From assembly GCA_002633005.1 (NCBI GenBank), contig NMRA01000282.1, forward strand, positions 36,547 to 100,546: a stretch of 64,000 nt of DNA. The letters are read 5' to 3'. The notes under the pieces are model-generated. The model ran no database searches. It was not told the origin of the DNA and was given only the letters and a program-made list of their open reading frames with translations. This stretch comes from Phoronis australis (Eukaryota > Phoronida > Phoronidae). Shown here piece after piece: positions 1 to 13,834 of the stretch. Made by a program: the position numbers and the translations under genes. Position 1 is the first letter of the stretch, and each line of letters begins with the position of its first letter.

Positions 1-1217
1 GTACACTTAGCTGTTATGCTAACTTCAGATCAAAATAACGACAAGGACAAGCGATGGTCGACCCACGAGAAGTAATTTTTACTTTTTATTGCACAAAGGC
101 GTTTTTATAGGTCCTGAATGACTTACGACCGATTTTTAGTAAAATTCCAGCCACTGTCAGTGTCTATGAGTTAGTGAGATGAAATTGGTACAGGTTCGCG
201 AACAGCGTTCATGAGTGAGTGAGTCGTGTACTTCAGGTACCCTGATTACCATATCTTAAACAAAAAGACACGACAGTTAGCAGATGCTAACTGTTCCACA
301 AAGGAACAGTCTGGGCGATTATCTGATATGCGGCAATATGTACCCGGGGGAGAACAAAAGGCGGTGTCCTTAAGATATAATTAGCTAAAAGCTGCAACTA
401 TAGACGATGTTCACCAGATCCGTTTTCCGCAGTCTCAGAAAAGCATTCAACTTTCATCTTTAAGACGCTGTAGCAGATGGCGAGGAAAAATATACGAAAA
501 TCTGGCGAGTTTGTGGTTTTATTTACTAGAACCTTTTCCTCAAGTCTATCTCCGATGACAGCTGGTTCTGAAACAGCACCTGTATCTAAAAAAGTAGTGG
601 GCACAAGCAGCGTACTATCTCCGCAAGTTTTGCTTCCGTCACCATTTAGTTCTAGCACAGTAAACGAAGAAGGTTGACCGCCGCGTGAGGCTGCAACATA
701 AATGCAGTCTACTAACCTATGAATACGATGTTAGTATATGTTTCAACTACGTACAAAGAAAAATTCAGTACTATACTGCGGCGAATGTCGCAAAATTTGA
801 CTTGTTTTTGCTCCTTCAAGGACGATACAAGGATGCAGGATGCTGTTGACTGCGTCATACATAGCTAATCCTCACATTAACTCTTCAAGCGACAAAGGCC
901 ATGATAACAGTCTTTAAACCCGACAATGAATTCAAACTGATAACCTGTTTTCTACCTAGAACGCTCCATTATGATAAAACAAACGATATTAACATGTTAT
1001 CGGCAGCGCGTTGGCTTCGAGGGCGGCGATGTCTTATCGGTGAGATGACCACGTACGGACTGTTTTCTCCAAGACGGAACGAGGTCTGAATATCATTTCT
1101 CAGACCATGTGCGACAGCATATTAAAATGATAAAACAGCTCATAGCATAAATGCACGAAGTAGCCTACATAGTTGCGCATACGGTTACTTTTCATTGCAA
1201 ACCGTGACCTAATGAGA

Positions 1218-1468
1218 GCATGCGCGCACCCAGCCTTCAATATGGGGGGCTCGAATTCCTGACTTTGTGGACATCTTGGTAACAAAAAGGTGGGCGGACT
1301 AAAAAAAACGGGGGCACCACTCACCATTGTGAATTACGCATTTGCACATGTTTAATGGACTTGTGCCTCATTTTCTCGGACTTTTTGTCGCTCGGCGGCC
1401 GACCTTTTTGCCCACTTCGCCAAATGGGGGGCTCATTCGAGCCCCCCCCTCCCCTGGGTGCGCGCATG
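1218..1468. repeat. Imperfect inverted repeat (fold-back) with G/C-run arms
   Basis: The segment from about 1218 to 1300 reappears in reverse complement at about 1393-1468. Both arms share a GCATGCGCGCACCCA-like outer block, a GGGGGGCTCGAAT block and an AAAAAGGTSGGC inner block. This is the layout of a small non-autonomous fold-back or MITE-like element. Overlapping open frames are judged non-coding. Confidence 0.55.
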
Positions 1469-4017
1469 GACAGGTGCATAGTGCTGCAGTTTCGTCATGT
1501 AAAAAGCAACAAAATGGAACAAAATCTTCAGTACGAAACGCTAGGAAAAAATGACCTAAAATTCACAGGTTCGTGGCCCCTTGCACCTGTCGGCGACATC
1601 AATGCAATCAAAAGTGCAAAAAAAGTTCTAAAACATTAAGTGTGATCGAACTGTTTAGTAATAAGGTACGCATCTGAGAACAACTGTACATGACAACTGC
1701 AATGACCACGTGGCCTGATAATGGTTCTCGCACAAATTCTTTTAATGTACCTTTAATGGAAAAAGACAGACAGAATTTGTCTAGAATGTCCAGTGCAGAG
1801 GTACCAAGTATATTAATACTTGATTGATGCGACATCTGTCTCGATGGAATAAGAATAAACGTTCTATAAAGGAGATAAAATAAAAATTATGAGGCAGGGG
1901 AATGAGGTTAGTATTGCCGTTGGTCTGGCGGATCTTATTTAAAAATGAATATAAAAGTTGCGTGTCAGCTAACAATTGAAGAGCACTTCAAAACACATCA
2001 TGAGCGTGTAAGGCAACGAGACAAAATTTTACAAGTTCCTCAGTTGCTTCACTCATGTGAAACAAAAGAAACGCATAGACCCTCAGAGGCAAGTGTTCCG
2101 TCACTGAATCCACAGGAAGTGCCTCGAAGCTTCCCCAAGACTGAATCCACTACCACGTGATATGTTTTACTACGATAGATGTGCGTAAACAGTTTGGTTA
2201 TTTACCTCCACTTAAGCTAAATGATCCGTATAATTTCTCACAGCTCCCTGCAGGAGTTCTCCACGCGCTCAGGCGGTTCAGCTAATAAACCACTTCTGTG
2301 ATACGCGAAACCGTACTCGTCAACTGTCGTGGGTCTTTTGTACAGGGCGAGAAAAAGTAATTCCCTTTCTTGGGGCTGTAGGTTTAGTAGTTTAAATTTC
2401 ATTGTCCATCGAACGCCATTTTTACCCGAAAGCTGAATTTGCCGACAGATCATTAGCTTGTTGGTGAAATCGGATTGTCATCGGCCTTTTACGGAGCAGG
2501 GTCGGAAGTGTCTCAGGTTATCATCATTTTCAAAGCGCTAACATTTTTTATTTGTAGCTTTGAATTTATTTCAAGAAACTAAAAAAAAACTAATTTAGGG
2601 TATCTTTTGTACAGTTCATTCGTCAGATACCAAGCACGTGTAGCTTGCGCGCCTAAGTTGTAAATGCTAACCATTATGGACACGAAACGTTTTACGTGCA
2701 CATGACGGTGACGTATTCCAACGTCACGGGTGAGAATGATTGACTGTCTCAGTCAGATTTTTCCTCATTTGTTTAGCCCAGTGGCCTCGTTAGCCCTATT
2801 CATAGAGCCTCGGGTGATATTTAACGTCGCTATTCAGGGGGTTTGGTTTTCTTTGCAATGAGCATCCCGGTATTATGGTCAGGATCCATGTAACGATAAC
2901 AGCTAATGTGGCTATGCATAACTTAATTTGTTATTATTGTTCCACAGTTTGTATTACTGGTGTTGTTTCACACTCGGTGACCAAGGCGTTTGATGGGAAA
3001 TGAGATTTCTTAAGGTTGGATAAAACATATAGGTAGTTTTACAATAGTTTGATACACGGGATTATGGGGTAATTTGACACTCGTTTCATGGTTGTCATGG
3101 GGATTCGTATTTCTGACATGGGGTGAGATGAACCCAACATTTAGTTGCAAAGGGCATATATAAGTCAGACGGGCAATGACGATGACAAATCTCAGGTGCG
3201 ACTTTTTATTTTCGAGATAGATTTCTCCGTTGCTATCCGGTCTTGATTGATGCGGAATCATCTACGGAGAAGTACTAGGCTATTGAATTCGTTCGAGTGC
3301 GTAAATTTTAAAATAAAATTAAATGTCTGCATAGTCAAAAACCCCTACTTTGACAAATAGAACGATATGTTCAAACACATTTCTTGGAGTCCTTGGTACT
3401 TCTGTCTACCAAACTGAGTCCAACCATGCATTTGCATACCTACAGTTTCACGGTGAAACCCTAAACAGAGCTTGTTAGACATTTATAGAAGCGAACCCAA
3501 ACCATATAATCGTTGCACCTAGCACTCGGCTTGTTTTCCTATCAGGTGTTTACCCATATCTGTAATGTACACAAAACGGTGTAGTTCCTTACACTCTTAA
3601 TTATCCGTCTCTTCAATGGTTGATCGTCTTAAACCGACACCGCTTCCTTTGGCGGTCGACGGCTACACAATGGTTTTTTACACGAGCGGGACGCGCCATC
3701 AGCGAAGTGAATCTAATGTTATAATAAGCGTAATGAGGCGTTTAATAGATGAGTGTGTATGCCCGGGGCAGTATTGTTAAATGACATGCCTATAGAACAC
3801 ACAGGTGTACGTGTAAGAGTCGTGTGTGTTGTTTTTTGAGGTTAATAATACATTCCAACACGTTCTGGTCTTCAAATTTTGTTCCACATATGTTGACAAG
3901 ATGAGCGTCCAGTAATCAATGCCAAAAGGACCACTGGAGGGACAACGTCTTCCTACCACCGATCCAAACATAAAAATAATTATTCACAAAGGTGTCTCAA
4001 AAATTTCTTGCCATGAT

Positions 4018-4395
4018 GATAGTGACTGGTATATTTTTCGTGATGATAGCGACTAAAATATCTACCCTAAAGATAGTAACTGGTATATCTACCGTCATGA
4101 AAGCGACTGGTATATCTACTCTAAAAATAGCGACTGGTATATTTACCGTGATGACAGTGACTTGTATATCTACGCTAAAAATAGCGAATGGTATATCTAC
4201 CGTTATGATAGCGACTGGTATATCTACCGTGATGATAGAAATTGGTATATCTACCGTCATGATACCGATTGGTACATCTACCCTAAAGACAGGGACTGAT
4301 TTACCTACCGTGATGACAGTGAGTGATATATCTACCGCGATGATAGCGACTGGTATGTCTACCGTCACGATAGCGACTGGTGATCATACCATTGA
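4018..4395 (+). repeat. 27-bp minisatellite, about 14 copies
   Basis: A unit of about 27 bp of the form GCGACTGGTATATCTACCGT followed by GATGATA is repeated about 14 times with point differences. Because 27 is a multiple of three, both strands stay open: the plus strand reads as a nine-residue TGIST-type repeat and the minus strand as a VDIPVAI-type repeat. No splice sites, start context or flanking coding sequence support a protein, so I call it a tandem repeat only. Confidence 0.85.
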
Positions 4396-7300
4396 AATTT
4401 TAAGGTAGGCATAGACGTCATTTCTACACTCTTTTTACCTGTCGATGTATTGAATGGTATGTACGAAGATCGAAATAATACTCAATCAGAGAAAGTAAAT
4501 GTTTGAGTCATTTCCTGTGTGGTTGAGTAAACTGATTTTTTTATTTGTGTTTTGAGATGCGAGTAAAGTGAAAGAAGGCTAAGAGGCACAGAAGACGGCG
4601 AGCTACAATTGCTTCAGCCTCAAGTAGGCCTAAACTGTAACTAAGCTGCGAGCTCACGTCGCGGCGAGAACGATCGAATGGTTTAGAGTTGTGTTTCCAC
4701 GTCTTGACGAGAGCTGTCACCTCATGTAGCTGTCGTTCATTTAAGGTAGACAGCCTTGCTCGTAGCGGTGGCTCAAACGCGCTGAAGATAAAAATGATTA
4801 CGATGATGAGTAAAGGTAGATAATTTGTGAGAAACGAAGACAACGTGGATGATAACAGACGATGACGACGACGCTGACGAATCGAGGACGACGATGGTTG
4901 GGATAATTCATTATGGAAAATGTTGCACTTCTAATTCTATTCGCAAAATGTAAACCAGCGTGTCGGGTTCACAATATATCATACAGACCATGAACAATGC
5001 CTGGCAACTTGGTCTGAGAATGGTATCTTCAGTTTTGATAAGAACGTGATACTTGTTTGGTTTTCGTTTGTCCAGGTCTTCTTTAAACGGATTTGCCAAG
5101 GTCAAGTAGCGACGAAAATAACATCCTAATGCTTTATACACCCATCGACTGCGTTTTCTTATCTCTAACAAAAGTGGGTTGATAGAAATAAAAGGAGGTG
5201 ACAGGTTGGATCTGAGATCTCGGTATCGTATTTTGCGGGTGGGTCTTGTTTAATTAATCACAAAATGACGTAGAGAAGCGGTCACGTCTTCATGTATAGG
5301 CCTATAAAAATATCGACCATGGCAATCGTTGGTGCAATGAACCGCTTCGCAGAAATTGACGGTATGAAGGCGATAATGTGTAAACACGTAAGTCTGCGGT
5401 AGATATTGCAGCAATGATGAATATTTTTAGTTGAAAACTTTGACAATTTGAAACAAAAATTTGACCTTACTCCTAAATATCACCCTAGACTTCGGGAAAT
5501 GCCGGGCCTTCCATGAACCGCTCCGTTTCCTTTGCTGGTATCAGTTATTTGTTCAACAATAAGCTTATGGGGTTAAATTTAGTTCACTCTAATTTGGCAC
5601 TAATCATGACCGAATTTTGTGGATACCCAGGTAATCGCAGAGTGCACAATGACATGTTGTTGTTGAACTCAAGAACACACAACCAAAACTAATGGTAATG
5701 AGATATTTATGAAATCGCACGAAATCAGCTACTGCCGCGCTGTTGAGAGAAACCCCCTACACAGATTTCGTTTGCACTAACATTGTATGTGAATTTATCA
5801 GCACCAACTTTTCAACAAGGATTCGTTATAATGGCGCCACACTCCTACCTTACCCGACATTCAGATAGGAGTAGGTGTTACGTAATGACGAGTGACCGAT
5901 CTGAAGCCCACAGGTCAATTAGTACTTAATTGATTACCATAAAGCCCTAAACGTTTGTCCGTGAAGAAACGTCCAATGGATAAGAACTTTCAAGCATGCG
6001 CACATAAAATTAACTTGTACAGAGGTAATGAAATATTGAAACCACTCGTGAAGGTGCTGTCGTTCGAACCTTAAGCTACTTTCCCGTTATAATTTGCTGA
6101 TAACGTTAATCAATCTAAAGTTATTAAAGATACATATCATTTCATCTTAGATAAGATTGAGATTCATGTTGTCGTGTTAATTTGATACTTAGTCGTATCC
6201 ACGGTGCCCGCCTTGTTATATAACCTCGTCTGCGGATATACTTTTGGTTTGTATTAGTTTTATCAATAGCACGCCATTTCTTGACGGTCGATTTTTGTAT
6301 TATATCTTGAAGATCAGCATACATGGGTGACACGAAAATCCAGTAACGACCAATAATATCCGGCCAAAGGCATCGCACGCAATGGCAGGCATAGCGTGAC
6401 TAAGCGCAAGCGCAGGTAGAACGTGGCTAATTGTGTAGTACAGCATTCCGCCACGGGTCCATATCTCAATGAATTTCCGCATACATACACCACACGCGCA
6501 CATCTGAATTGTGTGAAAAACCAATATTGTTTTTCGGTACATCAATGTTTTTCAAGTCCATTGGTCACATATTACAAAATAAGCAGAAAGCAGACTATTG
6601 GTATCGCGTAAAAACAGATCAGTTTATTCGATTGTTTGCCTTTTCAAGAATTGTTGCTAAGAATGAACCATACTTTTGGATCAAAATATGACGCATTTCT
6701 TCAAAAGCTTCACCGAATCTCCAAAATATTCCCCACGATGTTAAGCGTTTTGTCCAACAGTGAATGTCACGTTAAATGGTCAACGGCGCTAAAATAAACA
6801 GGTTGCTGCGGTAAAACACTTGTAGAGTGAATTGTAAACGATGTCGTGTTGGTACTGAGGATTAAAGTTGAGCATTTACCAAATGAGAAGCTGACCTTCA
6901 GGCAATCAGGTCACAGATTCGATATCGACAAGAAAGAAAGTCTTTAAATCGTATAATGGAACGTTTTACGTTCAGTTCATCCCCCTTTGCAAATAATAGA
7001 ACAATTAACAGAGCATTGTGTTTAGTTGAGGTAATAGTAACCCTTATTTTCGATGTCGATGTAGACATCGGAGGTCTACGACGACTAAGGAGTTAGAAAT
7101 GTGTTATTGTTTAGGTGAATATGAAAGATGGCGTACTGCTAGGCATAACTGCTCCATCATGGAACAGCTTTGTCCTGTTGTAGTAAAGGCTGTCTCTCGC
7201 TAGAACAGAAAGCAGCAATAGCAATGCGCGTGCCCGGCGCACGAGACCGGTAACTGACTGCTGCCTCTCGTGAGCTACTTGGTCGCAAGTTTTAATGCTC

Positions 7301-8522
7301 CACTATGAGTAATACGGTACACGAGCGCTTCGCCAAGTGATTTTTTACTGTCTTTCTGTAACTGTTGTGTTTTTCGTGCAAATAATTCTATTTTTGCATT
7401 TGTTTAATTCACATTTACGTTTTTTATGATGCGCGTGAATCTACGCAGTAATGCTACGTCACCGACACATCTAACTGTCTATCAGGCACCTACCACTTTT
7501 CCAATAGCTCCGCAACACCATGTGGTCCACAGATCATTGAGTAGCACCTCGTCGAAGAGGCAATTCAACAGACTATAGGATAACATTTGTACAATTCTTG
7601 TTGATCCTTGCCTGATAAGAAGGCTTAAAAAAGAGCAAGAACGATGGTTCTATCGAGTCGCCTTTATTGACTCGCGTTCAAATTGTCTGCGAATTGTAAC
7701 AAAGAGCTGAATGACTGGATGTCACTGACGAGTGCTTCGGAATCTAGTCGAGTGGCTGTATTGGGCATTTCGATAAAGTCTCAAGAGATTTACAATATTT
7801 GTTCGCAAGAACTTATGAAATAGCTTTTTAGTTGAAGGGTAACAAATCAAGTCAGAATGGCTTAAGCCATGCCAAACCACCTAGGCGAGCAGTCAATAGT
7901 AAATATGAGGTTTTAGTAATGATGTGTATTTAATACACGGAGAAAACCCACCGGACAAAACAGATTTGTATTGGTTGGGCATGTGGACAAGGGAGGATTC
8001 GTTTGTCAACATCACTCTGACACCTGAAGTTAATAGAGACAATTTCGTAATAGCGTGGCACATGCAACAGTGCACAGCGGGTGGCGTAAGAACACGGAGC
8101 CTGAACTCGGTCACAAGTTCAGAGCACGACAGTGGAAGGCAGCGAGGGCAAATACCGCCACCTACACACCTTAGATATTAAATACGTCATCAACACTTCA
8201 GTACTCATGAAAAACAAGTCCACGAGGTTATTAACTTCTACTTCTCTCGCGTGGTTTGAAACTCTATCCCACATTACTGCCGAAATTATTTGTGAACATA
8301 TTTGAATATAATTGGTAATCCGATGAAAAATTCAAATTGAGTAGTTGGATATGTTTAATGAAGGGTAGAGTTTCTGCTAAGCTGTATGTGTGGTTGACAG
8401 ACAACGAGGCGAAGTGTTCTTCGAAACGTCTGGCAGACAGTTCCCCTACTCTGAACAAAAATTACCCTTGAAGTTTGAGTTGCACACGCGGATTTCGGGC
8501 ATTAGTCACCTACAGGGGTACC

Positions 8523-8581
8523 ACATTTTGAGAACCAGTTTTCTCCACTGAATAACTAGTGTCATACTGGATCTCAAAATG
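8523..8581. repeat. Short hairpin repeat, AGAACCAGT...ACTGGATCT family
   Basis: A stretch of about 59 bp begins CATTTTGAGAACCAGT and ends with its approximate reverse complement ACTGGATCTCAAAATG, around a TTTCTCCACTGAATAAC-like loop. Related hairpins occur near 29680-29745 and 33865-33910 in this window, so it is a dispersed palindromic element. Confidence 0.6.
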
Positions 8582-10357
8582 CAGGACCGTTGGAGTTAAT
8601 TATTGCCGCAAATTGTCCCTAGGTGCACATTCGCCAACAAGCGCTGGTGTCCATGGAACGAGCTGGAGGTCTTTTGGAAATGTAATAGTTGCAGCACGTT
8701 TCAAGAATAAATAAAAATCGGGCCAAATGGAAGAAGATTGTTTCGCAACGGTATCCAGCATTACGTAGAAGAGAAGTCATGCCACGTAAAATTCAACCGA
8801 TAGAGTCAAAATTTTACGAGGGCGTGGCCATTCTTTTTGCCGACAGACAAACATATTGTCAGCGACACCACACCTCTTATCGAAGGTGTCAAGAAACAAG
8901 AGGTGGCGCGGTTTTCTCCACCAAAGGTGTAAATATCCTAATTCCTCTGTACATATTGTCTATTGCTTCTCACCGCCTCTCAAGTTTCATTCACACGCAC
9001 CCACTACAGATGTTGTTGGTAACCGTCAAACACGGTAGTACTCGAGTCATTGCACAGGTTATACACGATCTGTGCAGCTAACTAAAGGACCCTGAGTTAG
9101 GTTCCCATTGAAAGTCAAGCTAGCTCTCGGGGAGGCGCGCGCTTTAATACCTTTCACAGGGTATTAGCGTCTGCACATTTAAAGATGCTGTGTACAGTTA
9201 AATCGTGAATATGGCATGAAATACTAGTATACAAACAAACCCGGCCTCCCGTTCAGTAAGGCTAGGACCTCGCTAAAAAGCAAGACTTCGCGAGATTACG
9301 TGAGATATTGTCGTGCATTTTAAATGAGAACACGTGACTTTGACTAGGTTTTAGCTAGGACTGAACGCACGCCCGGGTCTTCACCGGGAACCATACGAGA
9401 ACTATTTACCATTACAATCTCACGAAAGTATGGTTTTGTTAGACATTTTTTATGTAAAAGAGTATAGTAATATGTCATTGTTACCCTAATAAAACAAGGC
9501 ACAGTTTTTATTATTTGTTCATTTCTCTTTCACATAACGTTTCCAGTGATAGTTTGCAATTCTCCTTTCTAAACTCTATCAGACTGAGGTTGTGATACGT
9601 TATTCATGCTGTTACTCGTTGTTATTCGTGTGTGTCAGTTCTTGCCAAAATCAACCAACTCAACTAACATGCACAATGGCAATGACTATAAATTCTAATG
9701 TATACCGCTGTTAGTTAGACGTTAATCAGGGCATCAGTTTTGGTGATTGGTTCAAAAATAAAATGCCAAACTAGTTGAAAAGAGTCCGTGAAACTGTCAG
9801 ATCATCACATCATTGACAGGTCAGCCACGCCCACTAAGTCACGGGGCTCTTCTCGGGGTTCAGTCTTCATTACATTATTTTTGTCAACTTCCTCATGACA
9901 ATACGCCAGCACTACAGCAACAGCAACGGATTCCACTGCTTCTGTCAGTTTCTGAATAATATTCATTCATAAATAAAAGCACCACGGTGCCGCATTTAAA
10001 TACAGATGCGTAAGAGTCTAAATAATCTCCCGTTCTTGGATTCCATGTTATATCAGCCTTGGTCTCGTTACATCGTGACGCGAACATTCATCTTCGTAGC
10101 ACATTATCCTGTTACGGAATAGATTAGCGCGTTCATGAGTCAAAGCTAAACGCGTTAACAACTGACCACCGGCTATGGATTCCACGCTAATATAGCATTA
10201 AGCAGCGGGAACCAGTGTGAGGTCTGCAAGATAGACCTCAGGCGAGATGTCGCAAACGAGGTGGCCATTTTGCATGTACTCAGACGGGTATCCCAAAAGT
10301 AAGATATTATAGATAATGTGCGAGGAAATCTTAAAGTTCACTCTCTTCTGATTCCAG

Positions 10358-10619
10358 CGTTGCAAAGACAAGCTCAAGAGTCTTTCTATAGCCGTGATGA
10401 ACCACTGGCCAGGAATTAAACTACGAGTGACCGAGGCCTGGGACGATAAATTAACCCATGCCAAAGACTCATTACATTACGAAGGCAGGGCGGTAGACAT
10501 CACCACCTCCGACAAGGACAGGTCCAAGTACCCCATGCTGGCTAGCCTCGCTGTAGCAGCTGGATTTGATTGGGTGTACTACGAGTCACGTGGCCACATT
10601 CACTGCTCCGTGAAGTCAG
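10358..10619 (+). CDS. hh: Hedgehog exon: C-terminal half of signalling domain
   Basis: The exon starts in phase 0 after the acceptor TTCTGATTCCAG and reads [20 protein letters not shown] onward. It ends in phase 1 at TCAG|GTGAG. The donor position matches the intron between signalling and processing domains in vertebrate Hedgehogs. The acceptor in front of RCKDKL is an additional intron compared with the vertebrate three-exon layout. Confidence 0.95.
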
Positions 10620-13600
10620 GTGAGAATTAATCCAACTCCACAGACTGAGTACGTGACATACTACTCTAAGTTCTCAGAAACGGGTGCACAAAACAACCAT
10701 AGGGGGCTGGAGGGTTATAGCCCCCCCCCCCTTCCACTTTTTCAGTGCTACCCCGCAAGTGGTCTATAGGCGGTGCACCACAGGGGGGCTGAGGGGCTTT
10801 AGCCCCCACTTTTTTCAGTGCTGCGCCGCCCATACAAACGTACTAGCATCAAGTGAAGAGTCTCAATTGCATTCCACAGAAGCAGCAGGTCATCTGTTAC
10901 CGTGCCGCTTCTGAGCAGTCTTTCACGTTTCTTCTCAGTTCCTCGTCAAGCGATAGCATTTTCCCGTACCAAACACCTCGGGTATTTTCGTAGCCTAAAA
11001 TTTGAGGCTCCGAAAATACCTGAGGTGTTCTTGATGACTGTGTCCTTGTTGAGGTGAGTCCTGGATGACCTAACCAAGGAACCAATCGGATACCTTTCAG
11101 CTGCTGAAATATCGTTGCTAGCTTAACAATGAGCGTAGGTCTACGTGTCCACTATAGCTTAAAGGCCTACCCAGCTAAAATTAAATTTTCGGTCCTTGTC
11201 AATTAGCAATGGCAAGACAGGTAAACTGTCAATCAAGCTTGAGAAAGTAATTGATCCAAAATACCAAAAAATGGGAAGAGACAACTCGCAAGCCAGTTAA
11301 AATACATGCCACGAGTTCACAAAAGCACTACATACGTCAGGCACGTTCCCAGCGCCAAAACAGGGGAAACCCCCGTTCCCACAAAACAGTGGCGACACGA
11401 GAATGTTATGACGCCAACTTCGGTCTGTGACAGAGTAGATACACGGGCAGAAACGGTCACTGCTCCCGGGGACTTTCAACAAATAGGAAAACCTAATGAA
11501 ACACGTACGGGTGGATACAAATAATTTAGTCAAATTTCACAAAGTGTCGTGAGTTGATGATAGATGTCTCATTCAATCCATCGAGGATGTCAGAGACACA
11601 TCACCGCGTTAACGTCTCGTTTGTTTTTGTTGTATCCGAATCCTGACATATTTTGTTTACGGTCAAAACTAATGATCGTGTTTATATAAACTGAGGGATA
11701 CTGCTACCAAAGTATTTAATGTTTACATTTGCTGTGTACAACGTATTTGTCCCACTGTTAGCATCTAGGCACTCGAAGAACTTCTCACATGAAACAAGTC
11801 GGTTAAAGCTAATCCGATGTTTACCAAACTAGCAACTCATCTCCATCAACAGGTGTCGCAGTAGGTTAATTGAACATTTTATTGTTTCCGTGAGTCCATC
11901 ACTAAATCTGTTATCGCTGAAATGTCGTCCGATTGTATCGGTAATAAACTCCTCGTAAATAGCACGCAAGATCCACCTACGAGAAATTCCAAATATTTTT
12001 ATCTGAAAGAAACGAATTTCTGCTTAATCTAAGAAAATTAAATTCTATGAAATCTACCCCAAAAATTGACAAAAACACAACGCAAAGAATAGTCATAGAG
12101 CTACAGTATTCAATAACTGTCTTCAGGGCTTGGAAATTTCCTCTGTTAAGAAGATTTCCTCTTTTTGGTTTCGCTTTCCTCAAATTTCAAATAATTTCAT
12201 CTGAAACAAACGGATTTCTGTTTAATCTAAAAAAATTAATTTCTACGAAATCTACCCCAAAAATTGACAAACACAAAACGCACAGAATAGTCATAGAGCT
12301 ACAGTATTCAATAACTGTCTTCAGGGCTTGGAAATTTCCTCTTTTAAGAGGATTTCCTCTTTTTTGGTTTTGATTTCCTCAAATTTCAAATATTTTCATC
12401 TCTCTTTTTATCGTTTTTATTCATGCAAAAACGCTTATTTCAGTTAAATTTTACAACACAAAAAACATTTCTTTCACACAAGCCTATTTATTTGTGAAAC
12501 GATACATCGCCTGTAAAATGTTCCTCTTTTTTGTCATTGGTTATACCAAACCCTCAGTATTTCTTTATCATAAACTCGACTGTTGCCAACAACCAAGGCA
12601 CATTTGGTCTATTTAATACTCGATTTGTCTACGTGCTGGACGCTCCCTCCTGTTGATGCTGTTTTTCGAGAGTGCAAATATTGACATCTCAACAGATAGG
12701 TCACACTAAAGTGCGTCGGTTGTCAAGCAACTTTATGACTTTAACTGTATTTTTGGTGGTCAACCCGCCATAACAAGAAGAGCAACTTTAATGTTTGATG
12801 TCTACAAATGTGGCCACAAACACAAACGAACCGAGATATAAAGGGGCACAATGCGCAAAGTATGGCAGAGGCTTATGCAATCTATAGCAGTAAGATTGTC
12901 TTCTGTAACCATTTGTTGACCAGTTGTAGGAGGACAGGACCAACCCTACTAAATGGCCTACGTGTATGTGGTTGATGACAGCACATGGGTTTACTATTCA
13001 GGGAAAGCCCGGATGCTTTATTCAAACACATGCAGACAGCTGGACACTAGGTTTTCAGAGTACATGAAGTTCTTTAGACCGGGTTTCTAGAATGAAGAGC
13101 GATTGCTTTATTTAAAATAATTTCGACTAAATGTAATGGTGTGTCTTTTTCCAGACAACTCAGAAGCAATCAAGAGGGGAGGCGGATGTTTCCCTGGCGA
13201 CGTCAAAATTAGGACCCAAAGCGGGCAGACGAAAAACATGTCGAGCCTACAAGTTGGAGAAAGGGTGCTTACAATGACAGATGAAGGGAAGCTGGTTTAT
13301 AGCGAGGTGATCATGTTCATGGACAGGAACACCAAATCAAAAGCAGTCTACAAAAAATTGATACTGGACAGTGGAAAGTATCTCATGTTGACCGCCGATC
13401 ATCTCGTTTACGTCAGCACATCAGGACATCATGACGTGGACGGCGACTTTCACGAAGCCGTCGTTGAATTCGCGAGCAATGTGAAAGTTGGTGACTATGT
13501 TCGCGCTGTGGCTAGCGGCGAAGTTATCGCTAGTAAAGTAGTTGACATTCAAACAGAAACCAAAGACGGCGTGTACGCCCCACTTACGCTTCAAGGGACA

Positions 13601-13834
13601 ATAGTAGCAAACGACGTGGTCGCATCTTGCTACGCCGTGGTGAACAGTCATGCATTGGCGCACAGTGTGTTCGCTCCCGTGCGTTTTATTCACAACCTGA
13701 AGGACTATTTCGGTATCCGTGGGATGGATTCCGGAGCAACGACAGAGTCGAGTGAAGGAATAAATTGGTATCCTAATATATTTCACAAAATAGCACCGTA
13801 CGTTCTCAATAAAAATATGTTCCTGAAGCTGTAA
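10358..13834 (+). CDS. hh: Hedgehog protein, C-terminal two exons (partial gene)
   Basis: This is the 3' part of a Hedgehog morphogen gene, joined as 10358-10619 and 13155-13834 through a phase-1 intron. The first exon encodes the second half of the signalling domain, with the family hallmarks [20 protein letters not shown] (zinc-site His and Asp) and [14 protein letters not shown] (third zinc ligand region). The second encodes the Hint/Hog autoprocessing domain: GGGCFPGDV supplies the Gly-Cys-Phe cleavage site, TADH the catalytic Thr-x-x-His, and VASCYAV the conserved Cys of the Hint fold. In the family, Hog cleaves the precursor and attaches cholesterol to the released ligand, which binds Patched. 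The secreted N-terminal exons are not visible, so the gene is incomplete here. It is convergent with JMJD4. Confidence 0.97.
10690..10835. repeat. G-run/C-run tandem-pair repeat, copy 1 (in last Hedgehog intron)
   Basis: Two tandem units of about 70 bp each contain a G run plus GCT, then AGCCCCC, then CTTTTTCAGTGCTG. The G and C runs can pair into a stem. A second copy with the same orientation and internal duplication lies at 14436-14575. The rest of the intron (10836-13154) contains the 198-bp duplication at 11984-12380 and otherwise nothing I recognise. Confidence 0.7.
11984..12380. repeat. Direct tandem duplication, about 198-bp unit, two copies
   Basis: The block beginning AAATTCCAAATATTTTTATC recurs 198 bp later and begins again at 12381, where it diverges. 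Both units contain ATAGTCATAGAGCTACAGTA and TTCAGGGCTTGGAAATTTCC. The end of the second unit (TTCCTCTTTTAAGAGGAT...TTGGTTTTGATTTCCTC) is also found at about 29995-30135, so this is a local duplication of a dispersed repeat. It sits in the last Hedgehog intron. Confidence 0.8.
13155..13834 (+). CDS. hh: Hedgehog last exon: Hint/Hog autoprocessing domain
   Basis: The acceptor is TGTCTTTTTCCAG. The split codon G|AC gives Asp, followed by [18 protein letters not shown]. The exon encodes about 225 residues to a TAA stop at 13832-13834. Cys of GCF, Thr/His of TADH and Cys of SCYAV are all present, so autoproteolysis should be intact. The C-terminus after INWYPNIF is short, as expected for a Hog domain. 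Confidence 0.96.

Larger units (their letters stand above)
1..10357. other. Region without recognisable gene, upstream of Hedgehog exons
   Basis: No exon of a recognised family was found on either strand. The open frames here are short, have biased composition or overlap repeats. The N-terminal Hedgehog exons (signal peptide, the CGPGR-type mature N-terminus, and the segment ending just before the RCKDKL stretch) must lie upstream of 10358, but I could not find them here by eye. The region may therefore be a long Hedgehog intron or flanking DNA. The only structured content I see is a fold-back repeat near 1218-1468, a 27-bp minisatellite at 4018-4395 and a small hairpin repeat at 8523-8581. 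Confidence 0.6.

Noticed and set aside
3992-4408. Open frames of over 120 codons on both strands
   Set aside because: They are translations of a 27-bp tandem repeat, which keeps frames open automatically; no coding context.
8689-9081. 130-codon plus-strand frame
   Set aside because: No similarity to Hedgehog N-terminal exons or any family I know; no supporting splice sites.
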